5,452 bases of DNA from Armatimonadetes bacterium RBG_19FT_COMBO_69_19. GTDB taxonomy: Bacteria; Sysuimicrobiota; Sysuimicrobiia; Sysuimicrobiales; Kaftiobacteriaceae. Location of the stretch: positions 6,217-11,668 of the forward strand of contig MENB01000182.1 in assembly GCA_001768125.1 (NCBI GenBank), in the 5' to 3' direction. Under the pieces are notes generated by a model. The model did not search any database. It was not told where the DNA came from and saw nothing but the letters and a program-made list of their open reading frames with translations. Shown here one piece after another: positions 1-5,452 of this stretch. Position numbers and translations under genes: made by a program. Numbering within the stretch: position 1 is the first letter of the stretch; each line of letters begins with the position of its first letter.

Positions 1-333
1 CGCCCAGGGCAGGTGCGCGAGCCCTTCCTTGGAGCCGATCAGAGCGAGAACGTCGGTGGAGGGCTCGAGGGTCACGCCGAAGCGCCGGCGGTACCAGTCC
101 GCCACAGCCCGCTTGTACTCGATGGTACCGCCGTAGGGCGGATAGCGGTGGCTGCGGACGTCGGTGGCGCCTTCCATGAGCGCGTCGATGATGTGGGGCG
201 GCGTCGGGAGATCGGGATCGCCCACGCCGAGGTTGATGACGTCCACGCCCCGGGCCGTCAACTCCTCCTGCTTGCGGTCCAGGTCGGCGAACAGGTAGGC
301 GCCGATCTGCTCCAGTCGTCGTGCGGCCTGCAT
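1..333 (-). CDS. dapL: LL-diaminopimelate aminotransferase, N-terminal 111 residues (3' end cut by window edge)
   Basis: This is the start of a fold-type I, PLP-dependent class I/II aminotransferase. The visible part runs open to the window edge, about a quarter to a third of the usual 380-400 residues. Conserved pieces are LGVGDPDLPTPPHI (35-48), HRYPPYGG (62-69), AVADWYRRRFGV (76-87) and IGSKEG (99-104), the last at the phosphate-binding turn. From memory of the family, this combination closely resembles the type-2 LL-diaminopimelate aminotransferases, which convert tetrahydrodipicolinate to LL-diaminopimelate in one step using glutamate, feeding lysine and peptidoglycan synthesis. The PLP-binding lysine is beyond the window, so catalysis cannot be checked. 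The ATG at 333 sits 5 bases after a perfect AAGGAGG. It follows miaA by 42 bases on the same strand and is probably co-transcribed. Another aminotransferase of the aspartate/alanine group is the main alternative. Confidence 0.82.
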   Translation of the reverse strand, partial: MQAARRLEQIGAYLFADLDRKQEELTARGVDVINLGVGDPDLPTPPHIIDALMEGATDVRSHRYPPYGGTIEYKRAVADWYRRRFGVTLEPSTDVLALIGSKEGLAHLPWA

Positions 334-338
334 GCGTC

Positions 339-345
339 CCTCCTT
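339..345 (-). promoter_or_regulatory. Ribosome binding site of dapL
   Basis: The minus strand reads AAGGAGG, a perfect Shine-Dalgarno sequence, with a 5-base spacer (GACGC) to the ATG at 333-331. It fixes the dapL start and is the strongest initiation signal in the window, suggesting dapL is translated independently of the upstream genes. The whole miaA-dapL gap is only 42 bases and holds no evident terminator hairpin. Confidence 0.9.
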
Positions 346-375
346 GCGCCGGCGATGCCCGGTGATGAATCCAGG

Positions 376-1317
376 CTACTCTATCATAGCGTGGATCGCG
401 CGGGCCACCTGCTCCGCGTCGCGATCGTCGACATCGATCCAGCGGATGCGCGGATCGGCCCGGAACCACGTGTACTGGCGTTTGGCGAACCGCCGCGTGT
501 TGCGCTTCAGCGTGCGGATCGCTTCTTCGAGTGGGATCCCGCCGTCCAGGTGGGCGGCGATCTCCTTGTAGCCCAGCCCGTGCATCGACGGCAGCGACGG
601 GGCGTATCCCCGGGCCAGCAGGCCGCGGACCTCCTCCACCAGCCCCGCCGCGATCTGCCCGTCCACCCGGTCGTCGATCGCCCTGTAGAGCGCCTCACGC
701 GCCATCGTCAGGCCGATCTGCAGCGCCCGCCCGAGCGGATCGCCGCGCCCCTGCAAGCTCGAGATGGGCCGGCCGGTGTGCTCGTACACCTCGAGGGCGC
801 GGATCAGCCGCCGCGTGTTGCGGGGATGGATGCGCGCCGCGGCCGCGGGATCCAGCGCGGCGAGCCGGGCGTACAGGGCCCCCGGGGCGTGCTGCTCGGT
901 CTCCTCAAGGCGGCACCGCAGCTCGCGATCGGGCGGCACGGCCGGGATCGTGAATCCCTCCACGACGGCCCGGATGTAGAGGCCGGTTCCTCCGACCAGC
1001 AGCGGAACCCGCCCCCTCCCCCGCACCTGCGCGATCGCCCCCGCGGCGAGACCGCGGTACGTGGCCAGCGTGACCACCTCGTCGGGGTCCGCGATGTCCA
1101 GGAGGTGATGGGGAACGGCGCGGCGCTGCTCGGAGGAGGGCTTGGCCGTCCCGATATCCATGAAGCGGTAGATCGTGCGGGAGTCGGCGGCGATGATCTC
1201 GGCGCCGATCCGCTGTGCCAGCGCGACCGACGCCGCGGTCTTGCCTACGGCGGTCGGTCCACAGATGACGACAAACGGGCGATCGACGAGAGGGTCCTCT
1301 ACCGGCGCAGGAACCAT
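376..1317 (-). CDS. miaA: tRNA dimethylallyltransferase MiaA
   Basis: MiaA transfers a dimethylallyl group from dimethylallyl diphosphate to N6 of adenosine 37 in tRNAs that read codons starting with U, giving i6A, the precursor of ms2i6A. The protein is 313 residues, the usual length. It has the P-loop GPTAVGKT (20-27), the catalytic-aspartate segment ADSRTIYRFMDIGTAKP (44-60, D45 as likely general base), GGTGLY (109-114), RRLIRALEVYEHTGRP (169-184), GLGYKE (247-252) and the C-terminal signature KRNTRRFAKRQYTWFR (271-286). The canonical DSxQVY segment reads DSRTIY here, so the Gln is Thr. The ATG at 1317 is the only start codon before the P-loop in this frame, and AGGTGG lies 4 bases upstream. 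The gene begins inside the last codons of mutL (19-base overlap) and ends in TAG, 42 bases before dapL. The call is secure; full activity is inferred. Confidence 0.97.
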   Translation of the reverse strand: MVPAPVEDPLVDRPFVVICGPTAVGKTAASVALAQRIGAEIIAADSRTIYRFMDIGTAKPSSEQRRAVPHHLLDIADPDEVVTLATYRGLAAGAIAQVRGRGRVPLLVGGTGLYIRAVVEGFTIPAVPPDRELRCRLEETEQHAPGALYARLAALDPAAAARIHPRNTRRLIRALEVYEHTGRPISSLQGRGDPLGRALQIGLTMAREALYRAIDDRVDGQIAAGLVEEVRGLLARGYAPSLPSMHGLGYKEIAAHLDGGIPLEEAIRTLKRNTRRFAKRQYTWFRADPRIRWIDVDDRDAEQVARAIHAMIE

Positions 1318-3035
1318 CGTTCCACCTGCTCCAGGGCGAGGGTCACCATCGTGGGCCGGCCGTGGAAGCAGGTGAAGGGATCCTCAGTCGCCGCGAGATC
1401 ACGCAGCAGGTGCACCATCTGCTCGGCCGTGAGTGCGTCTCCCGCCTTGATCGCGGTGCGGCAGGCGGTGGTGATCGTCAGCCGCTCGAGGTGGTCGCGG
1501 GCGGCGCCCAGGCGGTGGCCCTCTGCGGCATCGGCGAGGAGATCGCGGAGCAGGCCCTCGGCGGAGGACGAGACGGCGATCTGTGGGATCGCGCGGATCA
1601 GCACGGTGTGTTCTCCGAACGGCTCCAGCTCGAACCCCAATTGCTCGAGCGCCGCGCGGTGCGTCTGCAGGATCGCCCACTCCGCGGCATTCAGGTGCAC
1701 GGGCTGCGGCGCGACGAACCCCTGCCCCACGCCTTCCCCTCGCACACGGTCGCGGAGGATCCGCTCGTAGAGGACCCGTTCGTGCGCCGCGTGCTGGTCG
1801 ATGACGATGAGGCCGCCGTCACTCTGCGCCAGCAGATAGGTGCGGTGCAGCTGACCGAGCAGGCGCATCGCCGGCAGCCGGCCGGTCGTGGCCACCACGC
1901 CGGCAGCCGGGACCATCGGTCCCGGGGTGATCGTTCCCGGCGCCATCGGCTCCGACACACGGTCCCCCTCGAGGGGCAGTGTCGTCGGGGCGCCCGCGAG
2001 CGGCACGGCCACCGCCTCGACCGGCCGCGTGAGCTGCGCGGCGCGCAGCGCCTCGCGGATGCCGCGCGAGATCGCGCCGAAGACCCGGTGCTCATCGTCG
2101 AAGCGGACCTCGAGCTTGCGGGGGTGGACGTTGACGTCGACGTGGCCACGCGGGAGCTCGAGGAAGAGCACGTACGCCGGATACTTCCTGCCGGGCACGA
2201 TCTGCTGATAGGCTTGCTCGACCGCTCCGCTCACGATGCGGCTGTGCACCGGCCGGCTGTTCACGCAGAGGAACTGCAGGCTGCGGCTGCCCCGCGCGAG
2301 CTCAGGCCGCCCGAGCCACCCGTGCAGGGAGAGCTCGCCGACGTGCCGCACGAACGGCAGGCATCGAGAGAAGACCGATTCCCCCAGCACCGCGGCGGCG
2401 CGGTCCGCTTCGTCACCTGCTGGGTAATGCAGCACCTCTTCTCCCTCATGGATCAGGCGGAAGACGACGCCCGGGTGGGCCAGGGCCAGCCGGTGCACGG
2501 CGTCCACGATGAGGGCGAACTCGCGCGACGGGGACTTCAGGAACTTCCGTCGTGCCGGAGTGTTGAAGAACAGGTGGCGGGCCGAGACGACGGTTCCCGT
2601 CGGTCCACCGACGTCGCCCTCGGAGTCCACCTCCCCGCCCACGACACGGATGCGGCGGGCCGCTCGAGCCCCGGGCACCGCGCTGGTGAGCTCGAGATGC
2701 GAAACGGCGGCGATGCTGGGCAAGGCCTCGCCGCGGAAGCCGAGCGACCGGATCTCGACGAGATCGTCGGCGCTCTCGATCTTGCTCGTGGCGAAGCGCC
2801 GCACGGCCAGGGCGACGTCGTCCGGGTGGATGCCGCGGCCGTTGTCGCCGACCCGGATGAGCGTGGAGCCCGCCCCTTCGACCTCGACCGTGATCTGGGT
2901 CGCGCCGGCGTCGAGGGCGTTTTCGATGAGCTCCTTGACCACAGAAGCCGGACGCTCGACGACCTCGCCGGCCGCGATCCGGTCGGCGACGGCCTGCTCC
3001 AGCACATGGACGCGCGTTCCGTGGGCGCGGCTCAC
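1299..3035 (-). CDS. mutL: DNA mismatch repair protein MutL, endonuclease type
   Basis: MutL couples mismatch recognition by MutS to strand removal. It is 578 residues with a GTG start whose last bases form the mutS stop (GTGA). The next in-frame GTG, codon 11, would remove the first beta strand, so the upstream GTG is preferred. The N-terminal GHKL ATPase domain (about 1-335) has KELIENALDAGA (34-45, with E35 and N39 matching E. coli E29 and N33), DNGRGI (64-69), ATSKI (82-86) and GFRGEAL (99-105). A linker of about 50 residues (about 336-388) is short for the family. The C-terminal domain carries DQHAAHERVLYE (413-424), an exact DQHA(X)2E(X)4E metal-site motif, plus ACR (524-526) and CFHGRP (556-561), where CPHGRP is usual. 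These mark a nicking MutL that works without MutH. Q438 to P443 loosely resembles the clamp-contact motif of Bacillus MutL. No strong ribosome binding site precedes the start, so translation is probably coupled to mutS. Confidence 0.98.
   Translation of the reverse strand: MSRAHGTRVHVLEQAVADRIAAGEVVERPASVVKELIENALDAGATQITVEVEGAGSTLIRVGDNGRGIHPDDVALAVRRFATSKIESADDLVEIRSLGFRGEALPSIAAVSHLELTSAVPGARAARRIRVVGGEVDSEGDVGGPTGTVVSARHLFFNTPARRKFLKSPSREFALIVDAVHRLALAHPGVVFRLIHEGEEVLHYPAGDEADRAAAVLGESVFSRCLPFVRHVGELSLHGWLGRPELARGSRSLQFLCVNSRPVHSRIVSGAVEQAYQQIVPGRKYPAYVLFLELPRGHVDVNVHPRKLEVRFDDEHRVFGAISRGIREALRAAQLTRPVEAVAVPLAGAPTTLPLEGDRVSEPMAPGTITPGPMVPAAGVVATTGRLPAMRLLGQLHRTYLLAQSDGGLIVIDQHAAHERVLYERILRDRVRGEGVGQGFVAPQPVHLNAAEWAILQTHRAALEQLGFELEPFGEHTVLIRAIPQIAVSSSAEGLLRDLLADAAEGHRLGAARDHLERLTITTACRTAIKAGDALTAEQMVHLLRDLAATEDPFTCFHGRPTMVTLALEQVERWFLRR
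1322..1327 (-). promoter_or_regulatory. Probable ribosome binding site of miaA
   Basis: The minus strand reads AGGTGG, one mismatch from AGGAGG, 4 bases before the miaA ATG at 1317-1315. It lies inside the mutL coding sequence, within codons for the last residues, so it may act together with coupling from mutL translation. Support comes only from position and similarity to the consensus. Confidence 0.6.
1908..1952 (-). repeat. Three imperfect 15-base tandem units in the MutL linker
   Basis: Three consecutive 15-base units encode the pentapeptides EPMAP, GTITP and GPMVP (MutL residues 362-376), all ending in Pro with the pattern x-x-x-x-P. The outer units each match another unit at 11 of 15 bases; the middle and first-translated units match at 9 of 15. 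They sit in the non-conserved linker between the ATPase and endonuclease domains, where low-complexity, proline-rich sequence is tolerated. They may reflect past slippage, but G+C bias and proline-rich composition could produce the same look. Confidence 0.5.
3032..3035 (-). promoter_or_regulatory. mutS-mutL stop/start overlap (GTGA)
   Basis: The four bases GTGA on the minus strand contain the mutL GTG start and the mutS TGA stop. No good Shine-Dalgarno sequence is visible in the preceding bases (about CCCCAAGCAGCC). Termination-reinitiation by the ribosome finishing mutS is therefore the likely way mutL is translated, which would tie MutL output to MutS output. The overlap is seen directly; the coupling is inferred. 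Confidence 0.7.
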
Positions 3036-5452
3036 GGCTGCTTGGGGCCGTGGCGTTTCATCCGGACGACCTTGCCCCCGTGCGGGGTGGCGTGCATCGA
3101 GGCCAACCGCTGGCGCACCTGCTCGCGCAGCGTGTGGAGGGCCTGCATCGCCTCCAGCGGCGTCATCGATTCCAGGGTGAGCGACATGAGGGCTTCCTCC
3201 GCCGGCGAGACCGGCTGGAGGGGCAACGGCAGTTGCAGCGCCCCGCTGGCCCGCGAGGGGACGGGTGGGAGGAAGGCCTCACCGGGTTCCCGCACCGTCT
3301 GCGACGCCGCCTCCAACTGGCGGAGGATGCGCTGGGCGTGGGCGATGACCGCCGCGGGCAGCCCTGCGAGCTGCGCGACGTGGATGCCGTAGCTCCGGTC
3401 CGCGCCGCCGTCGGCGACTTTGCGGAGGAAGACGACGCGGTCGCCCTCCTCTTTGACCAGCACGTTCACGTTGTGCACGCGCGGCAGCAGGGTGCCCAGC
3501 TCCGTCAGCTCGTGGTAGTGCGTGGCGAACAGCGTCCGGCTGCCACCGTGGTCGTGCAGATACTCGACGACGGCCCAGGCGATGCTCATCCCGTCGTAGG
3601 TGCTCGTCCCGCGGCCGACCTCATCCAGGATAACCAGGCTGCGCGGGGTGGCGTGGTGCAGGATGTTGCCGACTTCCTGCATCTCGACCAGGAAGGTGCT
3701 GCGGCCCGTGGCGATGTCGTCCACGGCGCCGACGCGGGTGAAGATGCGGTCCACGAGGCCGACGCGCGCGGAGGTCGCCGGGACGAAGGCGCCGACGTGC
3801 GCCATGAGCGTGATCAGCGCGCACTGACGGAGGTAGGTGGACTTGCCCGCCATGTTCGGCCCGGTGACGATCAGCACCGCGCGTTCGTGCGAGGAGAGGC
3901 GCACATCGTTCGGGACGAACCGGTCCCCCACGAGCATGCGCTCCACGACGGGATGCCGGCCGTCCGTGATCTCGAGCACGGGGTCGTCGGTGATCTGCGG
4001 CCGGACGTAGGAGGAGGCCGCGGCGACCTCGGCCAGCGACAGCAGCGCGTCGAGATCGGCCACCGCCCGCGCGGTCTGCAGCAGCGCGTCGGCCCGCGCC
4101 GCCACCTGGTCCCGCACCTCGACGAAGAGGCCGTACTCGAGCTCGGCCATCCGCTCTTCCGCCCCGAGGATGGCCGCCTCGCGCTCCTTCATCGCCTCCG
4201 TGATGAAACGCTCCCCGCCGGTAAGCGTCTGCTTGCGCACGTAGTCACCGGGCACGAGGTGCAGGTTCGCCTTGCTCACCTCGATGTAGTAGCCGAACAC
4301 CTTGTTGAAGCCGACCTTGAGCGACTTGATGCCCGTGCGGGCGCGTTCGTCCGCCTCGACGCGCGCGATCCAATCCTTTCCCTCCCGCGTTGCCCCGCGC
4401 AGGGCGTCGAGATCGGGGCTGTACCCGTCGCGGATCACGCCGCCCTCCTGGACCGTGGCCGGCGGGTGCTCGACGATCGCCCGCTCGATGAGCGAAGCGA
4501 CCTCGTCGTGGCCGTGGATCAGTCCGGCGCACTCCCGCGTCTGCGCGGCGGCCGCGTGCTGCAGCGCGGCGGATAGTCCGGGGAGGCGCCGCAGGGAGAG
4601 GGCGAGTGCGACGAGGTCTCGTGCATTTGCTGAACCGTGGCCAACGCGCCCGATCAGGCGCTCGAGATCGGCCACGCCGGCAAGGACGCCGCGCAGCGCC
4701 GCCCGTATCCTCGACTCGCGCACGAACTCCTCGACCGCATCGAGGCGGCGCACGATGGCCTCCGCAGAGGTGAGCGGCTGCAGCACCCACTGCCGCAGCC
4801 GGCGGGCGCCCATGTTCGTCTTCGTTTCGTCGAGCACCCAGAGCAGCGTGCCCTGCACCCCGCCGTCCCGCTGGTTGCGCACGATCTCGAGGTTCCGCCG
4901 CGTCGCTGCGTCCAGCACGAGCCCTCCGTCCGGGGCGTAGGTCGTGATGCGGCGGATGTGCGCGAGCGGGCTGAACTGCGTGTCCTTCAGGTACTGCAGC
5001 AGCGCGCCGGCCGCGGCGATCGCCGCCGGGAGATGCGCGCAGCCGAAGCCGTCCAGGCTAACCACGCCGAGATGCTCCTGCAGGCGCTGCCGTGCGCTGA
5101 GCTCGTCGAACTTCCAGGCGTCCAGAACGGTGAGGGGGAGGCCGGCGCCGGTCAGTTCCTGGACGGCGTCCCGAGCCGGCTCGGAAACCAGGACCTCGCG
5201 AGGTCCGAGACGCGCCAGCTCCTCCGCGAGGCGCATCCCACGCGCCGGTCCGGCGAGCTCGGTGACCTGGAACTCACCCGTCGAGAGGTCCGCCGCGGCC
5301 AGGCCCCACGCGTCCGGCCCCTGACAGACCGCGACGAGGAAGTTGTTGGCGTGGTGCGGGAGGAGGTTCTGCTCGATCACGGTCCCGGGCGTGATGACGC
5401 GCACGACGTCTCGCTTCACCAGTCCCCGGGCTTTGCGCGGATCTTCCAACTG
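3032..5452 (-). CDS. mutS: DNA mismatch repair protein MutS, 5' end cut by the window edge
   Basis: MutS binds base mismatches and small loops, then becomes an ATP-bound sliding clamp that recruits MutL. The window holds 806 codons plus a TGA stop. Residue numbers count from the TTG at 5449. The reading frame is open to the edge, and the first residues (QLEDPRKARGLVKR) match an internal MutS segment just before the connector domain. Roughly 85-90 N-terminal residues, including the mismatch-reading Phe-X-Glu motif, therefore lie outside, and the TTG is not a real start. Visible parts are the connector (about 15-130), the core/lever segment with KTNMGARRLRQW (210-221), the clamp with FNKVFGYYIEVSKANL (381-396), Walker A GPNMAGKST (530-538), Walker B VILDE (606-610) followed by GRGTST, the ATHYHE histidine loop (642-647), and a C-terminal helical segment from about 758. 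A likely sliding-clamp-binding hexapeptide QLPLPL lies at 739-744. The gene overlaps mutL by 4 bases. The family assignment is secure; the ATPase looks intact. Confidence 0.98.
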   Translation of the reverse strand, partial: QLEDPRKARGLVKRDVVRVITPGTVIEQNLLPHHANNFLVAVCQGPDAWGLAAADLSTGEFQVTELAGPARGMRLAEELARLGPREVLVSEPARDAVQELTGAGLPLTVLDAWKFDELSARQRLQEHLGVVSLDGFGCAHLPAAIAAAGALLQYLKDTQFSPLAHIRRITTYAPDGGLVLDAATRRNLEIVRNQRDGGVQGTLLWVLDETKTNMGARRLRQWVLQPLTSAEAIVRRLDAVEEFVRESRIRAALRGVLAGVADLERLIGRVGHGSANARDLVALALSLRRLPGLSAALQHAAAAQTRECAGLIHGHDEVASLIERAIVEHPPATVQEGGVIRDGYSPDLDALRGATREGKDWIARVEADERARTGIKSLKVGFNKVFGYYIEVSKANLHLVPGDYVRKQTLTGGERFITEAMKEREAAILGAEERMAELEYGLFVEVRDQVAARADALLQTARAVADLDALLSLAEVAAASSYVRPQITDDPVLEITDGRHPVVERMLVGDRFVPNDVRLSSHERAVLIVTGPNMAGKSTYLRQCALITLMAHVGAFVPATSARVGLVDRIFTRVGAVDDIATGRSTFLVEMQEVGNILHHATPRSLVILDEVGRGTSTYDGMSIAWAVVEYLHDHGGSRTLFATHYHELTELGTLLPRVHNVNVLVKEEGDRVVFLRKVADGGADRSYGIHVAQLAGLPAAVIAHAQRILRQLEAASQTVREPGEAFLPPVPSRASGALQLPLPLQPVSPAEEALMSLTLESMTPLEAMQALHTLREQVRQRLASMHATPHGGKVVRMKRHGPKQP
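3218..3235 (-). other. Candidate sliding-clamp-binding motif in the MutS C-terminus
   Basis: These codons encode QLPLPL (MutS residues 739-744), in a proline-rich, probably disordered stretch between the ATPase domain and the C-terminal helical segment. Known bacterial MutS proteins carry a clamp-contact peptide in this position (QMSLL in E. coli), and the hexapeptide form of the clamp motif is QLxLxL, which this matches. Binding to the DNA polymerase III beta clamp is inferred from motif and location only. Confidence 0.6.

Noticed and set aside
334..375. Possible terminator or small gene in the miaA-dapL gap
   Set aside because: Short G+C-rich complementary pieces exist (around CCGGGC and GCCGG), but there is no stable stem followed by a T-run, and 42 bases are too few for a gene.
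13..1770. A 585-codon open frame on the plus strand, antisense to dapL, miaA and the end of mutL
   Set aside because: It crosses three conserved minus-strand genes, has no recognisable domain, and its sequence is rich in Arg, Pro, Gly and Ala, as expected for the antisense of G+C-rich coding DNA where stop codons are rare.
1362..3392. A 676-codon open frame on the plus strand, antisense to mutL and the end of mutS
   Set aside because: It mirrors the minus-strand coding sequence, shows no family motif and has a composition typical of antisense shadows. Its length alone is not evidence in DNA of this composition.
3050..4576. A 508-codon open frame on the plus strand within mutS
   Set aside because: It lies entirely antisense to the conserved clamp and ATPase domains of MutS and has no recognisable domain.
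5447..5449. TTG as the start codon of mutS
   Set aside because: The frame stays open to the window edge, and the flanking residues QLEDPRKARGLVKR match an internal MutS segment. The TTG is the internal Leu codon and the true start lies outside.

Overview
The window is G+C-rich (by eye about two thirds G+C) and almost fully coding. All four genes lie on the minus strand, so transcription runs from high to low coordinates. In order of transcription they are mutS (5' end cut by the window edge), mutL, miaA, and the first 111 codons of an LL-diaminopimelate aminotransferase gene (dapL-like, cut by the other edge). It reads as an ordinary bacterial housekeeping operon. I found no mobile element, CRISPR array, RNA gene or phage feature, and no credible undescribed system.

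Layout: mutS (5452-3032) shares a 4-base GTGA overlap with mutL (3035-1299). mutL overlaps miaA (1317-376) by 19 bases. A 42-base gap follows (375-334), then dapL begins at 333 behind a perfect AAGGAGG ribosome binding site. No terminator-like hairpin is visible between the genes, so one polycistronic transcript is the simplest reading. The main promoter must lie upstream of the window.

How the genes work together: MutS recognises mismatches and, as an ATP-driven clamp, recruits MutL. This MutL carries the metal-dependent endonuclease motif DQHA(X)2E(X)4E, so it belongs to the MutH-independent (Bacillus/eukaryote-like) type of mismatch repair, in which MutL itself nicks the new strand. MutS also has a sliding-clamp-like hexapeptide near its C-terminus. 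MiaA (tRNA A37 dimethylallyltransferase) follows mutL in many bacteria. The last gene would link the cluster to meso-diaminopimelate/lysine and peptidoglycan synthesis by the one-step DapL route.

Organism: an endonuclease-type MutL, the mutS-mutL-miaA order, a type-2 DapL-like protein and high G+C suggest a free-living, G+C-rich bacterium outside the gamma-proteobacteria. A deep Firmicutes-like, Chloroflexi-like or related candidate lineage is plausible. This is inference from gene content; no taxonomic marker is present and I would not go below phylum level.
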